Positions 46,796 to 58,480 of a stretch of DNA of 64,000 nucleotides are shown here, in pieces. The stretch is from NCBI GenBank assembly GCA_039881145.1, contig JAYKKI010000074.1:5533001-5597000 (forward strand). Direction: 5' to 3'. Numbering within the stretch: the first letter of the stretch is position 1; the number at the start of each line of letters is the position of its first letter. The notes under the pieces were generated by a model. The model did not search any database. It was not told where the DNA came from and was given only the letters and a program-made list of their open reading frames with translations. The DNA comes from Druceiella hillmani (lineage: Eukaryota; Arthropoda; Insecta; Lepidoptera; Hepialidae). Both the position numbers and the translations under genes were made by a program.

Positions 46796-48191
46796 GCGGC
46801 ATTATTCGGCACTGATAGATTGGAAATTAATATTATAAGTGAATATAACTACTTTCACGGATATTGTAATACAGAAGTAATCATAAAAGCGTTTTAGGAA
46901 GGTTTTTTCTTTAGCGTTTTAGGAATTTAAATAACACACATATTTACTTTCTAAGAACTGAAACACGATGAATACATCAGCGTGCAATTAATGTGTTACA
47001 TTAACTTGAAATTGAAGAAATAATGCGTGGTATCCAAGTGAAGTCTGCGATTTAGTTATGAACGCGAACACACAAACCGAACGTTATCAATACATGCAAT
47101 TTTAAATAAAACGTATAAACTTCATTCCTATCTCTCGAAGTATGCAATTACAGGTAGCTTCTCGTCGCAAAAGTTTTCTATAAGAAACAAAACAAACGTT
47201 CTTCCAAGTGGCTGATTTATGGGAAAAAGCAAGCTATCATTCCACAGCTTACATTCAGAATGAAAAAAAATTCCGTATGTTATTTCGAACGCCACACACT
47301 CACAGAATCACTGCGTTATAGTAAAGATTAGTGCTATCATTCTGAGTAAACAAACTAAAAATGGAGTAAAAATATCTAGTTTTCCGTTTTATCAATGCTC
47401 CCCTTATATTTTGCCAATGAACTTAATTCACTGAATTAATTCATAATAAATGTATGTCATTCTCATGATAAACGCGAATAGTTTTATTGCAAAAGTATTC
47501 GTGGTTATCGGGGAATTTTATTTTGAATAAAACGTTGCGCTTACCTTAAAAATTCTTTCAACATTATTTTACTGTAAATGAAAGAATATTAAAAAAAATC
47601 AACACACTTAATGAGAAAATTCCATTTGTGATAATTTTAATAAAAAAATTGAAAATTGCTTTTACTATGCAAAATGGGCTGTCAAACATCAAACTTATAA
47701 CCTTTTCTGCGCAATCACTCTTGCTTATTTAAGTTACTAAATTTGTTATTTTTTGCAAAATCAAGTCAATCAATACAAGCCGTTTTTGCAAAATCGCAAT
47801 TTATGTGGGAAATATTTTTTAAATCAATTTTTATTTAGAAATAAAAGTGAAGAAAATCAATAAAAGATTTTAATACATATTCATTATTTAATAACTAACA
47901 AACAGTAAAACTTTCTATTGGTGTTGAATTGCGTTTGCTCTGATTTATTCAAGAAATTCTGATAAATAACATTATACTAGAAAATTTAGAGAAATAGTAT
48001 ACAATATATTAACGCAAAACGTGAATGTAATGATAGTGTGCATGTAGTGAACTTCAATATATTTATTTGGTTGATATAAATTATCAAGACCATTTGTATT
48101 AATATATGTGGTTTTGGCGAGAGTTATATTGTTCAGAACTTTAATACGTTATCAAAGATTGGTAACAATAAAAAAGAATGTATTTCACATA

Positions 48192-48192
<1 letters not shown>
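46796..48192. other. AT-rich desert, no gene seen
   Basis: No frame over 60 codons except one beginning near 48108 that runs into the CA/TA repeat. No repeats recognised. Confidence 0.45.

Positions 48193-48279
<87 letters not shown>
48193..48279. repeat. (CA)n(TA)n compound microsatellite
   Basis: About 35 bases of CA followed by about 52 bases of TA. Confidence 0.95.
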
Positions 48280-48330
48280 TTTTTCGCACATTACATTTAA
48301 GTAAAATTGAAAATAACATTTGTAGACATG

Positions 48331-48390
48331 TGCTTTATGTCAAAGTGGACGAGTTAGTCACTCTCTGACAAGTTACTTTGACATAAAGCA
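48331..48390. repeat. 16 bp perfect inverted repeat
   Basis: TGCTTTATGTCAAAGT (48331-48346) and ACTTTGACATAAAGCA (48375-48390) with a 28-base loop that can pair partly (AGTTAGTCA with TGACAAGT). The overall size, about 60 bases, is near that of a pre-miRNA, but expression evidence is needed. Confidence 0.8.
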
Positions 48391-48409
48391 TACAGCCTCC
48401 AAAGTCGCT

Positions 48410-48620
48410 CTATTTTGATTAACCACTTTATGTTTCGTCTCGCCAATTTTGCGTCTCGCTATTAAATACTTTTAAGCGGGCGACGCGAATCTGACGGCCA
48501 GAATAAGTCCGGCGCTGGCTAGAGCGGGATGCAGTATAAACCACTTCCGGAATGAGATGGGCGCACTTCCTGTGATTGAGAGCGACCCACCCCTAAGTCT
48601 GAGACAAGGTCAGGGCGGCA
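48410..48620. promoter_or_regulatory. GC island with paired Runt and ETS motifs
   Basis: Contains AACCAC twice (48420-48425 and 48539-48544; Runt/Runx core TGYGGT on the other strand), ACTTCCGGAA (48543-48552) and CACTTCCTGT (48564-48573), both ETS-type cores. One Runt site overlaps an ETS site. It also has GCGGGCGACGCG and GGTCAGGGCGGCATGCC. No frame. Function inferred from motif grouping. Confidence 0.4.
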
Positions 48621-49969
48621 TGCCTAGCAAGTGCATTTCATTTATTTTTAATTATTGAGCTGTTAGTTTTATTTTTGTTTACATTTACTGGTTACGTTAT
48701 TATACTTTTTATTTTTGTTCAATTGTCAGTTGATGTCGGTGACCAACTCATTCTTCGATATTTTTTGACAAATTGTGAGAAAAATAATAGTACACTTTTC
48801 AAGACGACTGATTTACTTGAAACCCTTTTTCCTACATTCTGTTTAAATTTAGTAAACTACATTTTTAATGATTTTTTACTTGCGCCATCTATAATATATG
48901 TCATATGATATAATATATGTCATATACGACATATATAATATACATTTTAATTCAGTTTTTGATGCAACTTAAGCCCCTAAATAAGTTCAGTGAAATCATA
49001 AAATAATTGTGTATGTTCTTTTAATTACTTTTAAAGATTAAAATGAGAAATTAAAATCCACTAAATTATAAATTATAACACATTCTAAATTAAAAAAAAC
49101 AAGTTCTTCAAAATCACATTCATGTAGTTAATTGAAAATCATATTCTTATTTTACCTGACGAAGCCATAATTCATACGCACCTTGTTATGTAGGTACATA
49201 CTGTCAGACTGACCAAGCCTTAGGTAATAATGGTAAATACAAATATATTTAATTGTTAGAAATTACAGCAAAAATAATAATTATTCTTACCATTCTTTCA
49301 TTCAAATTGTAATACAGTTTTCAGGAGAATAAAAGTTTTTCAGTTTGTCAAATAATCTGGATATAAATATGAAGCTGTTTTAATTATAATGATACAAATC
49401 ATTCTAAAGTCTTTAAAAGTTTTGTTATTAAGCAAAACATGAAGTTTATAAGCTGTAAGTTGAAAAGTAATTGTTTACTGGTTGTGCAATTTTATGAAAG
49501 TTAAAATTAAGAAAACGGCTAGTCAAGTAAAACGATAGACATCTGTGACTTGGCTCGCTCTTTGAATCAGTTACGACAGACCTCGGGTACCGATTGTGAG
49601 AAATGGTTTTTCCTTTTTTAACTTAAGAGTTTACCATTGCTAATATCACGGAGAAAAAGTTAAAAATCTCACTTCCCTCTACCGTAATAGTATTTATTGA
49701 ATGAAAGCGAGAAAGAAGTTCTATCGACAGTTTTCCATTGCTCGTTGGAAACAAGACTCGAAGATAAGAAATGAAGACACGTAATACGAAAAAAATATAA
49801 AAATTTAAGAAACAAAAAATATGTAGTTCTAGTCTAGATTATTTCGAATTTCCTTGAACGATTCAAAAAGGGACTTGGTGAAATAGTCAAAATCCTTTAT
49901 TAAATTAAGCTATAAATATTATTAAACTAAATCTCGTAAAAAATAATTATACAAAATATAATCTAAACA
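48621..49969. other. AT-rich desert, no gene seen
   Basis: A 77-codon hydrophobic frame at 48675-48908 shows no family match. A TATGTCATATGATATAATATATGTCATAT local repeat lies at about 48896-48930. Confidence 0.45.
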
Positions 49970-50290
49970 GTACGCATCTAGAAGTCTCACCTGACGTTTA
50001 GTTGCAGCCCTAGAGTAACACTGAGTGCACTCTACCCCACTCCTCGCGTAACGCCCTCACCACCCTCGAGCTAAGTAATGACTTAGATCCATCGGCGGAT
50101 AAATAGCGAATTGAATGTAAGGAGGCGGCGCACCGGTGTCGATACACACAAGCGACCGTTTCGTCATTCGGCTCGATTTATTTAGTCGGACGGCCATCGG
50201 CTATTTCGGGAAATGGTAATTAGTGTTTACTAGGAACTGCCACGTTCATATCGCACAGGCGGGGTAACCGGAATGTTTTACCACACAGAA
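49970..50290. promoter_or_regulatory. GC island with forkhead/homeodomain composite site
   Basis: Contains CACCACCCTCGAG, AATGACTTAG, CACCGGTG (50131-50138) and TCGATTTATTTAGTCGG. GTAATTAG (50216-50223) runs directly into TGTTTAC (50224-50230), a homeodomain site abutting a forkhead-type site. GTAACCGGAATG follows near 50265. No frame. Confidence 0.4.
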
Positions 50291-50493
50291 ATCGACGTGC
50301 AATGTTTTGGATATAGGTAGTTTGATTGTAAGTAATGGTAAGAGCGGCTATAAATAATGATTTATAGCTAGATTTAATCTGATATGGTAAATGTGTGCGT
50401 AATTTTGAGCGTTCAGATGTGGATAGCGTTCAGAGCGTGACAGATGTGGATAAGGTCGTATGTAAGCATGAATATTTTCGTACAGTCTGTGTG

Positions 50494-50534
50494 TAAGCGC
50501 TTGTGCATACTTATAAAAGTTGCACAAGCGCTTA
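50494..50534. repeat. 14 bp perfect hairpin, extendable
   Basis: TAAGCGCTTGTGCA (50494-50507) pairs perfectly with TGCACAAGCGCTTA (50521-50534). Inside the 13-base loop ACTT can pair with AAGT, giving an 18-pair stem with one bulge. Confidence 0.8.
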
Positions 50535-52248
50535 ATACTATTACATTTATCTATAGATATCTGAAAGAGTATTATATATTTCTAATATTTGAAGTTATAT
50601 GCAGACAATGTGAATTGGCTGCAGATTTACATTTTTCTACCGTAATAAAAAGTATTTATGGAAATATGCATTAGGCATTATCATCACAAGATTTATCATA
50701 ATAAACGATCAAACCTTCGCAACAATCTTACTGCAGAATTTTTGCATGCTTTTACTTTTTTACGCACAGTATACTTTGACGCTAATATTTATTTCCCAAT
50801 TTTGATTCAATTTGATAAATATGTTATATCAGCAAGAAAGTTGCTAATCGCAGGTTGTATGTTTCGAAACGTAAAGTCGGTAACAAAAGTAAGAAAAGAT
50901 AAAAATATGGTAATCTCTTTCTTTAGAAGATTATCTCGTACGTTATAATTTCTGTAAAGAATGGGAGTAGAGGTATTGTTAGCGAATATTTGTTTACTTT
51001 TTGTTTTGGAGCAAATATTAGAAAACACATCAGAACTCTCTTTCACCATGCGGGGGTCTACTACGTAGACGCTACCCATAAAAACGACAGATAAAGAAAT
51101 ATTTTTTTTAAATACTTATGTAAGATTAGTGAGCCATTCGTTATAGTTTCGACCTCGTTACCTGTAAGTTTTATATATCCCCGAAAATTAAGGACAGATT
51201 TCGATGCATTCATTTTAGGAGAATGGTATTGTGCCACCAACCATAATATTACGTTGACGTAAAATTGTTGTCCACCTATCTGATTGTCACTATAAATCGA
51301 AAGACTATGGAAGTGAATCATAAGAAACCTGTACAAAGTGTATAATTAAATGATGATTCGCAAGTCGATGTATTACAAATACGCTGTTCTATTTCATTTG
51401 CTCAGAAAAACAGCAAAATACTAATCTGCAGGCATTATCAAAGTTATTTTTATGTCCATATTATTATGGGTTCTAGTTTTGATAACTTGCGTTTCACTCC
51501 CTCTATAAATATCATGTCGTTTACTCTAGTATATTTTTGTTGCCTGTATAAATGTAGCCAGATTGTTTTTATTCTTTCTCAAACAATTCTGATAGCCCTA
51601 CTTGCGTCAGACGTTGTGCTATATTACGCAGTAGCTTAACAAAATGCAACTTCAAAACAATATTTTTTTCTACGTGTTTCTTTTTGTAACAGGGTTTTTT
51701 AGAAACATTTCTAATAAATCGTTGATCACAATCTCGAAAATTGCCGGTCGAAGAAATATGGAAAATAGTGGAAGTAGGCTATAATATCTATATTTCTAAA
51801 ATCTAAAATGTTCAACAGTACCTTGCGTGAAACAGATTTTGTTGCCACGAACAGTTTAATTATTTAAATCTAAATTACGACGACAACATTAATGAAAGCG
51901 AAAAAGGGAGATTTTGAAGTATTTCTGTATTTGGGGAATAAGCGATTGTTTAAAAAAATAGAATGAGTGTTTAAAAAATGGTAATATTGAATAGAAGGGC
52001 AAGAAAAATGAATGCGATATACATCTAATATAAGGAAACATTCTCTTTGAAATGTTAAGGAACCTATTTCGATTTTATTGGGTCAAGAATTAATAATTCG
52101 AGCAAAACGAAAGAATTATACATATTTACGAAAATTTTAAACTTAAGATAAACCTGAATGACAACTATATAACGATGAAATAGCTTTATTAAAATCCTTT
52201 AAATATCAAAAACCTTGTTGGTTACTGTACGGGAATAGAGCTAAAGTG
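50535..52248. other. Stretch with overlapping unrecognised frames
   Basis: Frames at 50444-50674 and 50658-50948 (plus) and at 50807-51079 and 51061-51336 (minus), each 76-96 codons, overlap on both strands. None has a recognisable domain, and their overlap argues against coding. The remainder is AT-rich. Confidence 0.4.
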
Positions 52249-52446
52249 TTAACAAAAATAAATATCTAAATGAAAAAAAAGTTAAATTTAAACTATTAAT
52301 GCTGAATGAATTTGTTGAATATTATTTAAAGTAGAAGCAATATTATATATCAGATTACTTGAGAAAATATTTTTATATTGTGTTCAAAATTAAAAAGGCT
52401 TCAAATAAAAATGTACGACAAAATCCTTTTCTCAAATTTTTTTAAC
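52249..52446 (+). repeat. Direct repeat F1
   Basis: 'ttaacaaaaataaatatct', 'tttaaactattaatgctg', 'gaagcaatatta.atatcag', 'aaaaaggcttcaaataaaa', 'gtacgacaaaatccttttct' recurs 266 bases later at 52515-52705 with about 95% identity by eye. Confidence 0.85.
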
Positions 52447-52514
52447 CTTTAAATAAAGTGTACGACAAAATCCTTTTCTCAAATTTTTTTACAAAATCCT
52501 TTTCTCAAATTTTT
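52447..52514 (+). repeat. Short tandem unit between F1 and F2
   Basis: The word 'acaaaatccttttctcaaa' plus T-run is repeated twice more between the two long copies, so the unit occurs four times in all. This suggests slippage at the junction. Confidence 0.75.
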
Positions 52515-52705
52515 TTAACAAAAATAAATATCTGAATGAAAAAAAATGCTAAATTTAAACTATTAATGCTGCATGAATTTGTTGAATATTATTTAAAGTA
52601 GAAGCAATATTAGATATCAGATTACTTGAGCAAATATCTTTATATTGTGTTCAATATTAAAAAGGCTTCAAATAAAAGTGTACGACAAAATCCTTTTCTC
52701 AAATT
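52515..52705 (+). repeat. Direct repeat F2
   Basis: Second copy of 52249-52446 with few substitutions, hence a recent duplication. Confidence 0.85.
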
Positions 52706-52729
52706 ATTCACAACTTCCAATACCGAAGT

Positions 52730-53150
52730 TTATTTTAAATGCAGTATATTAATACATACAATTAATAAAATAAGTAACTTTGGAGTTATGTGATGAACAG
52801 TCATAATAACAAAATTCCTTTCGTCTGTTTTGGACCGAACTTCATAAAAATAATTTAAACTCGAAACGAAAAAAAATACCGAACACGACGCCCTGTATCC
52901 TCTGCCTTTCTTAATTGGATTCTTCGTCCAGATTGTCTCCTTTTTTTTTGAAGTGAAAGCTTCTTTTGGTTCATCTTGTCCAAAATTAGTTGATGGGAAT
53001 AGATATAGCATCACATCAAGAGCGTGACGCACTTCGGGTATACTCGGCGATAGGTCGAGTACAGTCGAACGGTTCGACGCTCCTCGTGTATATTCGGCGC
53101 TAAGTACAGCTAAACGTAAGAAACGTCCGTGTGCCATTGACACAGCAGGA
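52730..53150 (-). promoter_or_regulatory. GC-enriched patch with 137-codon minus frame
   Basis: The longest reading frame not explained by a repeat is here (minus, 52730-53143, 137 codons). Its N-terminal half is Arg/Ser/Leu/Pro-rich and its C-terminal half hydrophobic (ending LLILLIVCINIL). I recognise no family and see no coding periodicity I can trust. The 5' part lies in a GC-richer block with GTCGAACGGTTCGAC (arms 53064-53070 and 53072-53078). There is also an imperfect duplication of 'gtatactcggcg...gagtacag' as 'gtatattcggcgctaagtacag'. It could be an exon fragment, a regulatory island or an old element. Confidence 0.25.
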
Positions 53151-54435
53151 AAGCACAGGGTTATGCACGTCTAATTTCGACTCTCCATGTTTTTCTTCTT
53201 TGATTTTGTTTTATTAAGTTCAAATGAAAAACATTTATCACACATTTATTAAAAATTCATTAAATTTTACACAAGAAGTTATGTTTCAAGTGCATATTTA
53301 TATAGACGTGGTTTAATGAAAAAAAATGAATTTTCGACAGTCTTCGTCCGTATATTAATCAAGTTTCTTTTACTTTATTTTTTTATGAAAATAATATTTT
53401 ATTTATTAATAAAACTCACACTGAGACTTCCTCTCTCCTGTGCTCGTAATATACCCAATCTGCCATTTTTAATAAAATATTACTTTAAACAATTACATGT
53501 TACTTCAAATGACATGTTAAATATTTCAAATTGGTCATATTCATAATTACCCAAAAATTTTGAAGTGCTAATCACTTTATTTTCATTAAATTGTTACAAC
53601 TCAGTTAAAAAAAATAAACATAACTCTGAATTGCACATTAAACTCTAACAACTTCGGCTATATTTACTAAATAATCTAATTTGGCCTAACAAATGTTTAT
53701 ATCTTAATCCATTAATACTCTTTCGCACGCCACTGAGTTACCTTTTTCTTAATAAATTGAAATAGACGAAATATTGAAAACGAATTAACAAAAAGTTGCG
53801 ATATCTTCATAACATATCAGTTTAATATACCACTAGTAATTTGAAATGCACAAGTCTAAAATAAACGATGTTAAGAAGAAAAGAGATAAACTTTTCAATC
53901 ACTTACTAGCTCCGCGAGAAGAAAAACACTGAAGTAACAAGAAAGCCATTTAGTGGAAAATGTGTTTTTCTACATTCCTTTGATGGAGTTATATAAAATA
54001 TGCGAAAAAGCCCAATTTTTTAATAATTAAAAATGTATATTATGCGTTTTCTTAACATTACTGATGAAAAAGTGGAAAACTATATACTATATATAAATAC
54101 GTATCATCCAAAACTATATATAATACATATCATCCATTGAACTAATTCAGCGCTAGTTAATTTTTCATTTATTTATAAAATAAAATATTTTATATTTAAA
54201 TAATGATTATTTAATTTATTAATTTTGTTTACATCCGTATTTCAAATTGGAACTCAATTTCTTCCTTAATTCGTCACACTAGACACTTGCGGATCCATTG
54301 TATTAGCATACAAATTGATACAGATTTTATGCAGATTTAAAAATAACTATTGTGATGAGTCGAAAGTATCATACAAATTTCACTTACAATGTTTTTAATG
54401 TATTTTTGCTTAATTACTTATTTTATCTACTTAAT
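53151..54435. other. AT-rich desert, no gene seen
   Basis: A 76-codon frame at 53316-53546 is Phe/Leu-rich and unrecognised. Confidence 0.45.
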
Positions 54436-54860
54436 TATTAGGTTATTAATTAACGAACACATAATTTTTTCCACCGATTTCTGAAATGTGACAGAAACTT
54501 CTAGAACAACTCTAGTGAAATATAAATATAAAAAGCACGGCGTTCAATTTTGTGCGTAGTGTACATATGAAATTCTGCGAGCAAAGAACAAAGAAAATTT
54601 CTAAATTTCTCTAAGCTCTTGCTTAATGAATTCTTGTTGAGCAAAATGCCAGTAAAGCAACACGTAGAGGTACACACAAAGGTGAAAGTATACTCTCTTA
54701 TGATATAGCAAAACATTGGTTCCAAATATTTAGAGAACGACAATTTTTGATTTGTCGGAAAATTCTCATCCAGGACGCTCTAATATAAAAATTCAAAAAC
54801 TGATTGATATCCTTGCAAAAATATCAGAATTAGGCATATAATTTAATCAGATCAATATTC
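54436..54860 (+). pseudogene. Mariner transposase relic, N-terminal part
   Basis: A plus-strand frame with frameshifts reads NEFLLSK-like text (about 54626), then SYDIAKHWFQIFRE (54696-54737). After an extra T in a T-run it reads DLSENSHPGRSN and IQKLIDIL (to about 54840). The W-F-.-.-F block and the following [DN]L.....PGR segment are hallmarks of the mariner transposase N-terminal DNA-binding region. In intact enzymes this binds the terminal inverted repeats in the nucleus. About 110 of the usual roughly 345 residues are represented. The catalytic DD34D domain is gone, and stops occur near 54618-54632. TTAGGTT at 54438-54444, preceded by TA, sits about 130 bases upstream, where a mariner left terminus would be. 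The right end is lost. Confidence 0.75.
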
Positions 54861-57099
54861 ATTCATTCATTTTAACTGTTAAAATGACGAAAAAATTTAA
54901 ATATTGTAATTAACGGGTTAAATGTTTCAGAAGACAAGTAGTCTATTTAAAAAAGAGATTGAAGCTTATTTCAATAAAACTTTTGAATCAAGCATGAGTA
55001 AAACTCGTACTACCAGGGTTCTGCATACATTTAGGCACTTCTATACATTTAAAGGTACATAATATTTATATTTATTTATAAATATTGATTTGTCACGACG
55101 TAAATATATTGCCTACTATGTCTTTCAGAGATATAAAAATATTACAAAAATTATAAGATCTAGGATAGTCGCTATAGTTTTCCTGTAAAATTCTACTAAC
55201 CCTGTTTTGTTCACGATTTTTGGCTCAGTAGTATCGAAAATAAGGGAGTTGGGGAAATACCCTATTTTTGCATATTCTTTGGAATATCTTAAAATATGCA
55301 ATTTAAAATTATAAAGAAAATATTTACGCATTCAAAACAAGTCCTTTTAAATGATACTCCACTGGTATTTGAAATTTAAAGAAATTTAGTTCTTTATATA
55401 CCCACTCTTTTTTTCTCTTTTTTTCTTATATGAATATTTTAAAAAAGATTGTACAAAATGTGCAAAATAGGTGTATTAATATATATTACTATGTCTAATT
55501 TCAAGTTTCTACGTCGATTTACGAAAAATCGACTATGAATATAGAAAACTTTAAATATATTGCCTACTATTGTTTTATTTTACAAAAAAGTATGATTCCA
55601 CGTGAAATAAAATATCGTTGATTTTTGGCTATAAGACTTCCCATTATGCAAACTTTCAAGATTGGAAGTCGACCGGAAGTACCCGTAGATTTGGATGAGG
55701 TTAAAAATAATAAAAAATACGCTTGAAAGGACCTTTTTTGCGTGAACTCTGAATATATTCTGAAAAGGAATATAATTTTCTAATGCCTTGAAAGATATCA
55801 TTTTGAAAGTTGAAAAATTCACATTGGATAAACGAAAGTTTTTCCCTGCATCTTTTAAAATAATTTATAGATACGTTTAGATAACTTTTAAACGCATTTG
55901 TAAAATTATAATGTTTAATTACAAACCTTTTCTATTTATAAAATAAAACAACTTAATATAGGCAAGCATTTAAATATAAGAATTAAGAAAAAGAACCTTG
56001 TTATAAAAAAAAATTAATTTATAAATAACTTCGTATGCATGACTACATAACACCATTGGTATACGTATTGTATACCAATTTACAAACCAATAATAAAACA
56101 TGTAGAATGCTTTACTACATATAGCGCGTGTTTAATAGTATATAAATGTAAACTGTCTCATACATATAACAATAGTATCAATTTAATAAAGGAACTGCAT
56201 ATTTAAAATTTATTTGTACCCTTTTTCACCTATAACAAAGCAGCCAGTTTTTAAAAGGAATATTATTTTCCCCATTATTAAACAATGTAAAAAATGTAAC
56301 TTCAAAAAGATATGTTTCCATTAAAAATTTAATTTACAATTAAAAATTCAATACACAAGTAAAATTTAATTCACAATAACAATATTAATATAGAGAAAAT
56401 GTTATATCGGCATTGAACTGAACGATTTTCAGCTATCCAATTAATACATTTAACAAAAAATATTCAGTCATTGAATAAACTACAATATCGAATCTGCAAT
56501 TGCTATATGATTGTATACATTTATAAAGTTATTGTTTGGAAATTAATATAATGAACAATTTATGTTATCGAAAAATTCAATACAGAGTAGATCACTTAAC
56601 ATTTCATTGATTTTAAATGGCGGTTAGTTATTTACGAATAATGAATATTACAACATTGCATTTGAAATAGAATTACTATTCATAAATGACAATGTTTTAA
56701 AGTTCACGTGTCTTATTGCTGTTTTTTTGTACTTCTTGATGACAGACGCAACCATTTTCAAAAAAAAAAATAAATGTGTTTCACAAGAGGAACATTTTGT
56801 CACAGCTCACCTGACGTTACAACGCGACTAAATATTCGCTTCCACACATTATGTCAAAAATTGACAAATTCCTTACACGGAAATTATGGGAGTATACCTA
56901 CTTCTTAGATTCTTACCTCTGTGGTTAAAAGTCATTTTACTAAATAAAACTCTATAAAGTAGTATTTATATCTCCAAAATATAAGCCTAAAATGCATATT
57001 TTTAATATCTTCTGCCTCAGAAAGCGTCAAAACTTTTTCCTCCATTCGGTTATACGACATTGAAGTATTAACAAATAGACTCGTTCTAAAATGCTAGTC
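54861..57099. other. AT-rich desert, no gene seen
   Basis: TAAATATATTGCCTACTAT occurs at 55101-55119 and again at 55552-55570. Each is followed by an unrecognised minus frame (55125-55331, 68 codons; 55580-55822, 80 codons), so an old 450 bp-spaced duplication is possible. TTGGTATAC/GTATACCAA (near 56056-56078) is a small hairpin. Nothing else named. Confidence 0.4.
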
Positions 57100-57395
57100 T
57101 CACCACACGCCAATTTCCCAACTGATGGCACAATGAAAGTTCTCGAAAGCCTAGAACACAACGGCCGGACTAATTGCCGTCTGCATGAATACCCCCGGTG
57201 GGGGGCAGAGTCCGCGCACCGGTTCCGTATCAATATTACACTCGCTATTAATACGCCCGTTTAGCCGGCCATCGCCTCGCCGGGCGCCGGCCCTAATTGA
57301 ATGAGGAACGAGAATTGTGTCCTGAAATGAAACAATTAATTGTGTAATAGTTATTTCGTTTCGCGCAGTAGAGCTACGAGTTAGGAGCAGGATAT
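57100..57395. promoter_or_regulatory. GC island with palindromic homeodomain site
   Basis: Contains GGACTAATTGCCGTC near 57167, ACCCCCGGTGGGGGGCAG, TATCAATATTAC and CTCGCTATTAATACGCCCG near 57241. GCCGGCCATCGCCTCGCCGG, GGCCCTAATTGAATG near 57290 and the palindrome ACAATTAATTGT (57332-57343) follow. A 68-codon minus frame inside has no domain. Texture matches the islands at 36.3 and 39.3 kb. Confidence 0.45.
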
Positions 57396-58300
57396 ACTCT
57401 CAATCTCACTCGTCACTGTATATATTGGCACTGTTTGTTAATTTGCTTTTTATCAGTTTATTTAATTAATGGGAGTATCCCATAAAAATTAATAGGAGTG
57501 GCTTGGGTGGAAATTAAACTCAACGGATTTAGGGGTTACAGTTTATTTCGGCAATCGAATTAAGAACATTCGACCTTGTACTTTATCTATTATTTTTGGA
57601 AATACGAACAATGTGTGAGCTATATTGAAAAGTAAATATGTTTTAATTATTTTTACAATATCATTGATAATCCGTTATTAATTGCGTTTCACATTATTTT
57701 AATATACGGCATAATGGAAAAGGATGAGAGAAGAAAAAGTGAAGAGATATTTTAAATTTCTTATTGCAGGAACAATGGAGCTTAACATTAAAACGGTAGG
57801 TTTCAGATAGTGGTTAGTTAATTAAAAGTTAATGACGCCCTAATATTTAGTGTGTTCAATGTATACTATAATTTTAGTAACATAGTAATATTTATACACA
57901 AATATGAAAAATGTACATATATTAAAGCATCCATTATAATAAAAATTAATAATTCATCACAATCAATACTGCACATACTTATTTTTTGTCTTCAAATGTT
58001 ACATATCATGCATGCCTTTACGTTAAGAAAAGTGGTTGTAGCAACAGCCATTGCAATTGGAAATTGTAAAATATTTTCTCTATAAGGTACGAGTGAAATA
58101 AAAAAAGATATTCCGGTGCGAGTAGCTCCTTGAGAACTTCGTACCATTAAATTATATTATCGTAAAGCTGAAAGAGTGGGTATTTTACAACTACCTGGAA
58201 AACACTATTGAGAAACTAAAAAATAAGTTTGTCATGTATTATAATAATTTCAAACCGAACCGCAAATGAAAGGTTTTCAATTTTTTCCTTTACTCATGTC
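57396..58300. other. AT-rich stretch, no gene seen
   Basis: A 77-codon frame at 57852-58085 is Ile/Asn/Tyr-rich and unrecognised. Confidence 0.45.
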
Positions 58301-58480
58301 GTCACCGTGATCTGTTGGGCTAATCACAAGGCATACGGCATTTGATGGCGCAGGCGCCCCGCGGGAACCAGGATTCGTTTCCCGGCTGCTCATCGAGCGG
58401 ATTGGATTGGTGTTATGGTTGACTGTAAAAGATTTGTTTCATAGCAATAAGTCGCCATATATGTCAATAAAATATATTAA
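58301..58480 (+). repeat. tRNA-derived SINE with LINE-type tail
   Basis: A tRNA-like head has TGGGCTAATCACAAGGC (A-box-like, near 58317) and GGATTCGTTTCCCGGC (B-box-like, near 58369). It is followed by 'ggtgttatggttgactgtaa' and 'gtttcatagcaataagtcgcc', a phrase close to the 'agcaataaggccgcc' tail widespread in lepidopteran retroposons. The arrangement fits a SINE using a LINE-derived tail. It is diverged and presumably inactive. Confidence 0.6.

Noticed and set aside
46480..46897. Three overlapping frames on both strands
   Set aside because: They are Cys/Val/Met/Tyr translations of GT-rich low-complexity DNA with no domain.
50444..51336. Cluster of four 76-96 codon frames as a gene
   Set aside because: Frames lie on both strands and overlap each other, with no recognisable motif in any.
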